In this document: one piece after another, positions 1 to 5,919 of the stretch
Position numbering within the stretch: position 1 is the first letter of the stretch
Layout: every line of letters starts with the position of its first letter
Virus record (IMG/VR): IMGVR_UViG_3300031521_000375
Location: 1-21,838 of that record
Origin: a virus
Direction: 5' to 3' (one strand)
Length of the DNA: 21,838 bases
Position numbers and translations under genes: made by a program
Notes under the pieces: generated by a model
Database searches by the model: none
The model's input: only the letters and a program-made list of their open reading frames with translations
What the model was told of the DNA's origin: nothing

Positions 1-288
1 AGTGGATTTCAAGCCAAGCTTATTGTTGAATTAAAATATATATTCCCTGGATGTATAGTGCTTAAGAATGATGCAAACTATATTCAAGGATTTCCAGACT
101 TACTAATTTTATATAAAAAACATTGGGCAGCATTAGAATGCAAAAGAAGTTTCGATTCTTCTCATCAACCAAATCAAGAATATTATGTAGATCTAATGGA
201 TGGAATGTCTTTCGCGGCATTTATATATCCAGAAAATAAGGAGGAAATATTAGATGGACTTTCATCAGCATTTAGACTTAGAAGGTAA
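1..288 (+). CDS. VRR-NUC-like PD-(D/E)XK nuclease (5' partial)
   Basis: The reading frame is open from base 1 to a TAA at 286-288 and has no convincing start inside the window, so the N-terminus lies upstream; 95 codons are visible. The protein shows the compact nuclease pattern of VRR-NUC / Holliday-junction-resolvase-like proteins: GFPDLLIL (first catalytic Asp), then AALECKRS with the E-x-K pair, then QPNQEYYV with the conserved Gln, and a C-terminal PENKEEIL segment. Proteins of this family cut branched or structured DNA, and in phages usually sit in replication/recombination modules. The nuclease fold is inferred from these motifs; the substrate is not visible. It overlaps the next gene by 35 bases, whose ribosome binding site (AAGGAGG near 239) lies inside this gene, suggesting coupled translation. 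Confidence 0.75.
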   Translation, partial: SGFQAKLIVELKYIFPGCIVLKNDANYIQGFPDLLILYKKHWAALECKRSFDSSHQPNQEYYVDLMDGMSFAAFIYPENKEEILDGLSSAFRLRR

Positions 289-808
289 ACATGCCTTCCT
301 CGGAGCAAGTAAATATCATTGGATTCATTATGATGAGGATAAATTAGATGTAGCTTATGTTAGATTCTTGGCCACACAAAAAGGTACAAGAATACATGAG
401 TTAGCAGCAGAATTAATTAAATTAGCTCAAAAACTTCCTAAGACAAAACAGACTTTAAATTTATATGTAAATGATGCTATAGGCTTTAAGATGCGTACTG
501 AACAACCTCTTTATTATTCAGATAATTGTTTCGGTACTGCAGATGCAATCTTATTTCGAGAAAACAAACTTAGAATACACGATCTTAAAACTGGAATTGT
601 TCCAGCTCATATGCAACAACTAGAAGTATATACAGCATTGTTTTGTTTAGAATATCATTTAAATCCAAGTGATATTAATACTGAATTGCGTTTATATCAA
701 AATGATGAGATTGTTATAAATGAGCCAGATCCAGAGTATATTAGAACTATTATGGATAAGATCATAATGTTTGATAAACATATAGATATACTAAAAATAG
801 GGGGATAG
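254..808 (+). CDS. RecB/Cas4-like PD-(D/E)XK nuclease
   Basis: A 184-residue protein starting at ATG 254 after a strong AAGGAGGAAAT ribosome binding site. The nuclease core is FGTADAILF (catalytic Asp, middle of the protein) followed about 15 residues later by RIHDLKTG, the D-x-K pair, and then QLEVYTALF, resembling the Q-x-x-x-Y helix of RecB-type nucleases. It is much shorter than RecB itself and has no helicase part and no visible four-cysteine iron-sulfur cluster as in true Cas4. The likely role is DNA end processing in recombination or replication. It lies four bases upstream of the polymerase-like gene. The N-terminal GASKYHWIHYD stretch is familiar from clostridial phage proteins of this type, but its function is unknown. 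Nuclease superfamily is well supported; the exact role is inference. Confidence 0.75.
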   Translation: MDFHQHLDLEGKHAFLGASKYHWIHYDEDKLDVAYVRFLATQKGTRIHELAAELIKLAQKLPKTKQTLNLYVNDAIGFKMRTEQPLYYSDNCFGTADAILFRENKLRIHDLKTGIVPAHMQQLEVYTALFCLEYHLNPSDINTELRLYQNDEIVINEPDPEYIRTIMDKIIMFDKHIDILKIGG

Positions 809-812
809 ATCT

Positions 813-3770
813 ATGGATGAAGAATTATATCATATTGGAACGCCCAAGAAATCAGGAAGATATCCATGGGGGTCAGGTAAGAATCCAAGTCAAAGAAATA
901 GAAACTTTTTAAATTTTGTTAAAGATTTAGAAGATAAAGGTTTATCACAAGTCGAAGTGGCTAGAGGTTGTGGAATGACCACTACTGAGCTTAGAAAACG
1001 AAGATCATTAGCTGCTATGGAAATAAAAAAAGAGAATTTTGCTTTAGCTACTACTTTAAAAGAAAAAGGACTTAGTGGTAATGCAATTGCAGAACAACTT
1101 GGATTGCCAAACGAATCGTCGGTTAGGTCATTACTTAATCAAGATATACAAGATAGAAGTCAAAAAACAACTACCATTGCTAACATGTTAAAAGATGCTG
1201 TTGGTGAAAATAATCTGATTGATGTTGGAATTGGACAGGAAAGATTCTTAGGGGTTAGTCGAACTAAAATGATGACTTCTATTGAAAAAATAAAAGATGA
1301 AGGTTACACTATGGATCCAATTTTCGTAGATCAACCAGGAACAGGTAGTGGTAAAAAAACCACAATATTAGTATTAAATAAACTTTCTGAACAATTTCCA
1401 GATGTTAAAGACCGTAAAACTGAGATTTATAGAAGACAAGCTGAAATTAAAATGGTAATAGATCATCATTCTGAGGATAATGGCAAAACTGGTTATGGAA
1501 TAGAATTTCCAACAAGTGTGGATTCAAAGAGAATTGCAATTAAATATAAAGAAGATGGTGGTTCAGATAAAGATGGAGTTATTGAACTTAGAAGAGGTGT
1601 AGAAGAACTCTCTCTTGGAAATACTAACTATGCCCAAGTTCGTATTATGGTTGATGGAACCCATTATTTAAAAGGAATGGCTATGTATTCTGATACTCTC
1701 CCAAAAGGAACCGATATATTGTTTAATACAAACAAGGGTAAAGAAACTCCTAAACTGGACGTATTAAAGAAGCTTAAAACTGTTAGTGAAACAGATAAAA
1801 CTATTGATCCAGATAATCCATTTGGTGCAAGAATTAAAGACTTCACTGGGCAAAGACATTATATAGATGATAAAGGTAAAGATAGACTATCACCTATTAA
1901 TAAAGTAAATGATGAAGGTGATTGGCAAGAATGGTCTAAAAATTTATCATCTCAATTTCTATCAAAGCAACCACTTGCATTAGCCAGACAGCAATTAGGT
2001 TTAGCCTTTGATGCTAAAAAAGAAGAGTTCGATACAATTATGTCTCTAACAAATCCTACTATTAAAAAGAAATTATTAGAAGAATTTGCTGATGGATGTG
2101 ACTCAGATTCTGTGCATTTAAAAGGTGCAGCAATGCCTAGACAAGCAGCTCAAGTTCTTTTACCAGTTACCACTATGAAAGATAATGAAGTGTATGCACC
2201 TAATTTTAATCATGGAGAATCAGTAGTATTGGTTAGATATCCACATGGTGGAACATTTGAAATTCCAGTATTAACTGTTAATAATAACCAACGAGATGCA
2301 AAAAAACTTCTTGGTCAATCTAAAGATGCAGTTGGAGTTAGTCCTAAAGTTGCCGAAAGATTATCAGGTGCAGATTTTGATGGTGATAACGTAGTGGTTA
2401 TACCTAATAAGAATGGAAATACAATTCATTCTACACCAGCTCTTACAGGCTTAGTTGGGTTTGACGCTAAAGCTTTATACAAAGCATATGAGGGAATGCC
2501 TAAAATGACATCTCATACTAAAGGTATGGAAATGGGAAAGGCCTCTAATTTAATTACTGACATGACAATTGCAGGTGCACCACCAGATGAAATAGCCAGA
2601 GCAGTTAAACATTCAATGGTTGTAATTGATGCTGAAAAACATAATCTTAATTATAAATTATCCTATGAACAGAATGGTATAGCCGCTCTTAAGAAACAAT
2701 ATCAAACTGCAACAGGTGGAGCACAAACCCTTCTTTCTAGAGCTTCTTCTGATCTTAGAGTAGATGTAAGAAAAGAGAAATCAGTATATAAGTCTGAAAA
2801 GAACATGACACCTTCTGAAGTAATAGATTTTAGAGCAGGAAAAAAGATACTTAATATGACTCCACAAGAATTAATAGATCATAACAATGGAAAGAAAGTC
2901 TACGAATATTCTGGTGATGTTTATTATAAACCATTAACCGTTAAAAAAGAGAAGGCTGTATCTGATATGACTCCTGCTGAATTAGAAAAGTATAATAAGG
3001 GAAAGAAGATATACATTCCTGGCAGTTCAACTAAAGTAGAGAAAGCAGTATCTGATATGACCCCTGCTGAATTAGAGAAACATAAAGCAGGTAAGAAGAT
3101 CTATCTCTATTCAGATACCCCTACTAAAAAGACAATCGTCTCTAGTAAGATGGCAGAAGAAGCGGATGCATTTAACTTATCATCTGGAACTATTATGGAA
3201 ACAGTATATGCTACTCATGCTAATAAATTAAAAGCTCTTGCTAATGAGGCAAGAAAAGAATATCTAGTAACCCCATCATTAGTATACTCTCAATCGGCTA
3301 AACTAGTGTATGATAAGGAAGTTAAAAGTCTTAATGCTAAACTTAATGTGGCCCTTATGAATGCTCCACTAGAAAGGCAGGCCATACTACTAGCCACTGC
3401 TAAGGTTAAAGCTAAGAAGGCTGACAATCCAGCAATGGATAAGGCAGAACTTAAAAAAATTAATGGCCAAGCCCTTATGCAAGCAAGACTTCTTGTTGGT
3501 TCTAAGAAAGAACCCATCGTTATTGAACCCAAAGAGTGGGAGGCCATACAAGCAGGTGCCATTAGTGACAGTGCACTTCAAAGAATACTTAATAATACAA
3601 AACCTGAAGTTGTTAAACAGTTGGCTATGCCTAGACCCAATACTGTTTCAGGTCTAACTCCTGCTAAAGAAGCACGTGTTAGATCAATGTTGGCAGCAGG
3701 CACTACACAAAGAGATATAGCAACTGCATTAGGTATAAGCCTATCAGAAGTTAATGCTATAAACAATTAA
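813..3770 (+). CDS. Phage single-chain RNA polymerase-like protein with DFDGD motif, HTH ends and SGRYPWGSG N-terminal tag
   Basis: A 985-residue protein starting at ATG 813 after an AGGGGGA site. Residues 5-22 carry the motif YHIGTPKKSGRYPWGSG. Two HTH-like segments follow (about 35-67 and 78-109: KGLSQVEVARGCGM, KGLSGNAIAEQLGL). The core contains SGADFDGDNVVV with Asp521, Asp523 and Asp525, matching the metal-binding DxDGD loop of double-psi beta-barrel RNA polymerases (bacterial beta', YonO, QDE-1). About 45 residues earlier lies VRYPHGGTFEIPVL, placed like the NR-PT-H segment of beta'. An earlier barrel-like region (about 285-305, YLKGMAMYSD and DILFNTNKG, with Lys287 and Lys300) may be the second barrel. 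Four MTPxE...GKK repeats lie at about 663-775, and a C-terminal HTH at about 950-985. Single-chain polymerases of this class make phage RNA. Lengths and motifs fit, but activity is inferred. It could instead be an inactive relative used in DNA binding. Confidence 0.65.
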   Translation: MDEELYHIGTPKKSGRYPWGSGKNPSQRNRNFLNFVKDLEDKGLSQVEVARGCGMTTTELRKRRSLAAMEIKKENFALATTLKEKGLSGNAIAEQLGLPNESSVRSLLNQDIQDRSQKTTTIANMLKDAVGENNLIDVGIGQERFLGVSRTKMMTSIEKIKDEGYTMDPIFVDQPGTGSGKKTTILVLNKLSEQFPDVKDRKTEIYRRQAEIKMVIDHHSEDNGKTGYGIEFPTSVDSKRIAIKYKEDGGSDKDGVIELRRGVEELSLGNTNYAQVRIMVDGTHYLKGMAMYSDTLPKGTDILFNTNKGKETPKLDVLKKLKTVSETDKTIDPDNPFGARIKDFTGQRHYIDDKGKDRLSPINKVNDEGDWQEWSKNLSSQFLSKQPLALARQQLGLAFDAKKEEFDTIMSLTNPTIKKKLLEEFADGCDSDSVHLKGAAMPRQAAQVLLPVTTMKDNEVYAPNFNHGESVVLVRYPHGGTFEIPVLTVNNNQRDAKKLLGQSKDAVGVSPKVAERLSGADFDGDNVVVIPNKNGNTIHSTPALTGLVGFDAKALYKAYEGMPKMTSHTKGMEMGKASNLITDMTIAGAPPDEIARAVKHSMVVIDAEKHNLNYKLSYEQNGIAALKKQYQTATGGAQTLLSRASSDLRVDVRKEKSVYKSEKNMTPSEVIDFRAGKKILNMTPQELIDHNNGKKVYEYSGDVYYKPLTVKKEKAVSDMTPAELEKYNKGKKIYIPGSSTKVEKAVSDMTPAELEKHKAGKKIYLYSDTPTKKTIVSSKMAEEADAFNLSSGTIMETVYATHANKLKALANEARKEYLVTPSLVYSQSAKLVYDKEVKSLNAKLNVALMNAPLERQAILLATAKVKAKKADNPAMDKAELKKINGQALMQARLLVGSKKEPIVIEPKEWEAIQAGAISDSALQRILNNTKPEVVKQLAMPRPNTVSGLTPAKEARVRSMLAAGTTQRDIATALGISLSEVNAINN
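2799..3120 (+). repeat. Four-copy MTPxE...GKK protein repeat inside the polymerase-like gene
   Basis: Four units of the pattern MTP-x-E-(9 residues)-GKK are encoded in a row. The last two are also alike at the DNA level with a period of 90 bases (around 2951 and 3041, both reading GTATCTGATATGAC). The first two are diverged and spaced more closely. The block lies between the polymerase-like core and the C-terminal helical part, so it looks like a lineage-specific expansion within a loop. Lysine-rich linkers separate the units. Confidence 0.8.
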
Positions 3771-3783
3771 ACAAGGATGATTT

Positions 3784-3943
3784 AATCGATGCTAACAACT
3801 ATTGATTGAGTTATATAAGTCATTAGATAAGACTTATATAACTAGAAAGATACTAATACATCAACCGTTATATAACACTATGAAAGGAGAGAACTAATAA
3901 TGGATGAACCAATGATCAATCAATCAATGCTAACAACTATTGA
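3784..3943 (+). repeat. Direct repeat pair flanking a ~116-base insert at a gene start
   Basis: Bases 3784-3805 and 3922-3943 are 22-base direct repeats with one mismatch; the exact 17-base core is ATGCTAACAACTATTGA at 3789-3805 and 3927-3943. The downstream copy encodes MLTTID, the conserved beginning of the next gene product. The upstream copy encodes the same six residues followed by TGA. Offset is 138 bases. The segment between brings a hairpin, a new ribosome binding site and a new ATG. The arrangement looks like a tandem duplication or a small insertion with target duplication. Confidence 0.8.
3809..3843. promoter_or_regulatory. 13-bp perfect inverted repeat with TTATATAA core
   Basis: AGTTATATAAGTC (3809-3821) and GACTTATATAACT (3831-3843) are perfect inverted copies around a nine-base loop. 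No T-run follows, so it is not a standard terminator. A third related dyad, GTTATATAAC, lies at 3867-3876. A weak sigma-A-like pair (TTGATT at 3802, TAGATA at 3824, spacer 16) overlaps the left arm. It may be an operator, a promoter element or an RNA hairpin; the function is not known. Confidence 0.5.
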
Positions 3944-4148
3944 CAATCCATACAACCCATTCACTCAGTTTGAATCTTGGAATCAGTATGATGAGAGTCA
4001 AGGATACTTCACCTTATCCTACTTGGCTAGAATAACTAAGACTGCTAATGAATTAAGTCCAGCAGATAATGATCAGGCAATAGAAGATGCAATGGATGAG
4101 ATTGTTTCATTAAATATATTGGGAATTTACAAAAAGATTTCGCAATAA
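3900..4148 (+). CDS. Small conserved phage protein (MLTTIDNPYNPFTQF family)
   Basis: An 82-residue protein starting at ATG 3900 after GAAAGGAGAGAAC. The stretch from residue 10, MLTTIDNPYNPFTQF, and the later YLARITKTANELSPADND and MDEIVSLNILGIYKK segments are familiar from small proteins encoded just upstream of small terminase genes in clostridial phages, where homologues as I recall begin at the MLTTID methionine. The first nine residues (MDEPMINQS) therefore appear to be an addition created by the rearrangement upstream. The alternative start at 3927 lacks its own good ribosome binding site here. No catalytic motif, signal peptide or membrane segment is visible. It is acidic and probably helical. 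Function unknown; its position suggests a link to packaging or late-gene control. Confidence 0.75.
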   Translation: MDEPMINQSMLTTIDNPYNPFTQFESWNQYDESQGYFTLSYLARITKTANELSPADNDQAIEDAMDEIVSLNILGIYKKISQ

Positions 4149-4182
4149 GTTTAAAAATAATTTTAAAAATAATTATAAGACC

Positions 4183-4217
4183 ATAGGGGAGGGGTCCGCA
4201 CCCAAGTCCCCCCCTAT
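4183..4217. other. GC-rich hairpin; candidate cos / packaging site
   Basis: ATAGGGG (4183-4189) pairs with CCCCTAT (4211-4217), and GGG from 4191-4194 extends the pairing to CCC at 4208-4210, leaving A4190 bulged. The loop is TCCGCACCCAAGT or similar. A GC-rich tract of this kind is exceptional in this AT-rich sequence. It lies 250 bases before a TerS-like gene and an HNH nuclease gene, the layout typical of cos-type Firmicute phages, whose cohesive ends are GC-rich. It is not followed by a T-run, so it is unlikely to be only a terminator. The cos call is inference. Confidence 0.4.
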
Positions 4218-4231
4218 TAAATCGCCGCTCT

Positions 4232-4387
4232 CCCTCATTTTTCCCCGAGGGTGATATTTTCAGACACTTTCTATAATGCTGGGATGGATACCTCCTCCTC
4301 GGGGTATTGGTAACAGCTGTTCTCCTTTCAAGAGCATTATAGATTTAACGAAACTCATCCCAACATTATAAAAAGTGCCTGAAAGTA
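4232..4387 (+). ncRNA. Structured non-coding element upstream of TerS with two alternative helices
   Basis: Bases 4255-4286 pair with 4356-4387 over 32 positions: 28 Watson-Crick pairs, one G-U and three mismatches. Inside lie a hairpin (ATACC 4288-4292 with GGTAT 4303-4307), a ten-base palindrome AACAGCTGTT (4312-4321) and AGCATTATAGA (4333-4343). The last is the perfect complement of TCTATAATGCT (4270-4280), so that strand can form either an 11-bp inner helix or the outer stem, but not both. CCCCGAGG (4243-4250) is also a perfect complement of CCTCGGGG (4297-4304). No ORF of note crosses it. It could be a trans-acting RNA, a TerS mRNA leader or a DNA packaging structure. I do not recognise a named RNA family. 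The rest of the 4149-4464 gap is AT-rich and otherwise featureless. Confidence 0.55.
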
Positions 4388-4464
4388 CACCTAAACTAAT
4401 GCAAACTATTATAATTCATGACAAAAGTATTGACATTCTTGCTATGACTTGGAGGTGATGTATA

Positions 4465-4782
4465 ATGGCCAATACAAATAAAAAACAACAACCAGCTAGA
4501 ACTCCTCAAGGAAGAGAAAACCAGTTAGTAGCACTAGCAACTGAACTTGCAGAGAAACAAATGCGTGATGGGTCGGCATCATCTCAAGTGATAACACATT
4601 ATTTAAAACTTGGCTCTATGAAAGACCAGATTGAGAAAGATATTTTAGTTGAAAAGAAAAAATTAATAACTGCACAAACTGCTGCTATTCAATCAGGGAA
4701 AAACGTTGAGGAACTTTATAAGAATGCCATTAGTGCTATGCGAAAATATTCTGGATCGGGTGACTCTTATGAAGAAGAATAG
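4465..4782 (+). CDS. terS: Putative terminase small subunit
   Basis: A 105-residue protein from ATG 4465, with a GGAGGTGATG ribosome binding site. It contains the stretch ARTPQGRENQLVALATELA and EKQMRDGSASSQVITHYLKLG, then a long charged helix ending in VEELYKNAISAMRKYSG and an acidic tail. This pattern is familiar from clostridial phage proteins found directly before HNH and large terminase genes. TerS proteins bind the packaging site on concatemeric DNA and load the TerL motor. Small size, predominantly helical character, acidic tail and position fit. No clear HTH motif is visible, so the assignment rests on context and family resemblance. It overlaps the HNH gene by 14 bases. The structured 4183-4387 region lies directly upstream and is the obvious candidate for its binding site. 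Confidence 0.6.
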   Translation: MANTNKKQQPARTPQGRENQLVALATELAEKQMRDGSASSQVITHYLKLGSMKDQIEKDILVEKKKLITAQTAAIQSGKNVEELYKNAISAMRKYSGSGDSYEEE

Positions 4783-5185
4783 AAATTATTTAGATTTAAT
4801 TGAACTCCCAACCTTTGGAGAAAGATTTGAGTATTTAAAATTAAATGGTGTAGTTGGAAAAGATACTTTTGGTTTTACAAGATGGGTTAATCAAGTTCTT
4901 TATACTTCTGTTGAATGGCGGTCTTTTAGAAGAACTATTATTCTTAGAGATAATGGAATGGATTTAGGTTGTGAAGGATTCGAAATTTATGGGTCAATTT
5001 TATGTCATCACTTAACGGCTATTACATATGACGATGTTGTGAATAAAAGATCAATAGTCTTCGATCCAAATAATTTAATATCTACAACTTTAAAAACTCA
5101 CAATGCTATACACTATGGTGACATTAAAAGTTTAAGTCTTGGTCCAATAGAAAGAGTTAAGAATGACACTTGTCCTTGGAGGTGA
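4769..5185 (+). CDS. HNH endonuclease (cos-phage packaging type)
   Basis: A 138-residue protein. I place the start at ATG 4769, overlapping the end of TerS; a TTG at 4706 in the same frame would give 21 extra residues that merely shadow TerS. The HNH core is visible: ILRDNGMDLGCEGFEIYG, then ILCHHLTAIT (His80-His81), FDPNNLIST (Asn102) and THNAIHYGD (His111). HNH proteins next to terminase genes are required with TerS and TerL for cutting cos sites in several Gram-positive phages (established for phages of this type). The usual zinc-binding CxxC pairs are not obvious. The stop codon TGA (5183-5185) lies inside the ribosome binding site of the next gene. Homing-type activity is less likely because it is embedded within the terminase genes with tight overlaps. 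Confidence 0.85.
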   Translation: MKKNRNYLDLIELPTFGERFEYLKLNGVVGKDTFGFTRWVNQVLYTSVEWRSFRRTIILRDNGMDLGCEGFEIYGSILCHHLTAITYDDVVNKRSIVFDPNNLISTTLKTHNAIHYGDIKSLSLGPIERVKNDTCPWR

Positions 5186-5190
5186 TAACT

Positions 5191-5898
5191 ATTAATAATC
5201 AAGAAGAAGACTATCTAGCGCATGTTGGAGTTTTAGGGATGCATTGGAATCATCATAAAAGTAAAAACACCATAAAAACTGAAACCTCTAATATTGATAA
5301 ATGGGGAACAGATAAAGACCATAATATTCTTTATGTAACTGGACTTAGTGGGTCTGGTAAATCGACCTTAGCTAAAAAATTAAAAGATAAGAACACTAAT
5401 ATTATTCATCTAGATCCGTACTTTGAGAAAATGGATAAAAATGTTTCAGATAATATACAAGATAAAGAGTTTAATAGTTTCTTAAGTAAAAATTTTCCAG
5501 ACTATAAAAGTATAGCTAATCCTAAAGATGGAGAAAGACATTCTAAACAATGGTGGGATAAAGTTGATAATTTAATGAATCAAACTGAAAAATTTGCAGC
5601 TAATCAATACCCAAAGAAAAAAGTTGTAATAGAGGGTGTGCAATTAAGTGACAATACAACCTATCCAAACAAAGACTTCTTCAAGGATAAACCATTAGCC
5701 ATAACCAAAACAAATGCTGCAAAATCTTATTTAAGGGCAGCCAGAAGAGATGGTAAAAGCTTGACTACTATGACTAAAGAAGCTAAATTATTTATGCAAT
5801 GGTATGGTAATATGAATAATAGTATATCAAAACTATCCAAAACAGCAGACACCAAAAAAGGTAAGGATTGGGTGAATAAATATTTAGCTAGTAAATAA
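5191..5898 (+). CDS. P-loop kinase-like protein with N-terminal HxGVxGMHW tag
   Basis: The frame is open from 5170. The ribosome binding site GGAGGTGA (5178-5185) is ideally placed for an ATT codon at 5191 (235 residues); the conventional in-frame choices TTG 5170, TTG 5176 and GTG 5182 lie before or within it. Near the N-terminus is YLAHVGVLGMHWNHHK. A P-loop follows at VTGLSGSGKST (Walker A, about residues 50-59), then HLDPYF, KKVVIEGVQL (Walker B-like) and SYLRAARRDGKS, which could be a lid with arginines. Such small kinases phosphorylate nucleotides, nucleosides or other small substrates; the substrate cannot be read here. It lies between the HNH and connector genes, so it is probably a structural-module protein carrying an enzymatic domain, perhaps packaged in the virion (inference). 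Confidence 0.7.
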   Translation: MNNQEEDYLAHVGVLGMHWNHHKSKNTIKTETSNIDKWGTDKDHNILYVTGLSGSGKSTLAKKLKDKNTNIIHLDPYFEKMDKNVSDNIQDKEFNSFLSKNFPDYKSIANPKDGERHSKQWWDKVDNLMNQTEKFAANQYPKKKVVIEGVQLSDNTTYPNKDFFKDKPLAITKTNAAKSYLRAARRDGKSLTTMTKEAKLFMQWYGNMNNSISKLSKTADTKKGKDWVNKYLASK

Positions 5899-5919
5899 AA
5901 TTAAAAAGGGGGAATCCTT

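Noticed and set aside
4183-4217. GC-rich hairpin as an ordinary rho-independent terminator
   Set aside because: No T-run follows on the + strand (TATTAAATCG), and no gene is oriented to end there on the - strand.
4430-4466. TTGACA and TATAAT before TerS as a promoter
   Set aside because: Spacer is 25 bases instead of about 17, and the TATAAT overlaps the TerS start codon, so it cannot drive a translated message.
4706-4768. Extended N-terminus of the HNH protein from a TTG
   Set aside because: The extra 21 residues are the out-of-frame reading of TerS; the ATG at 4769 gives the family-like start.
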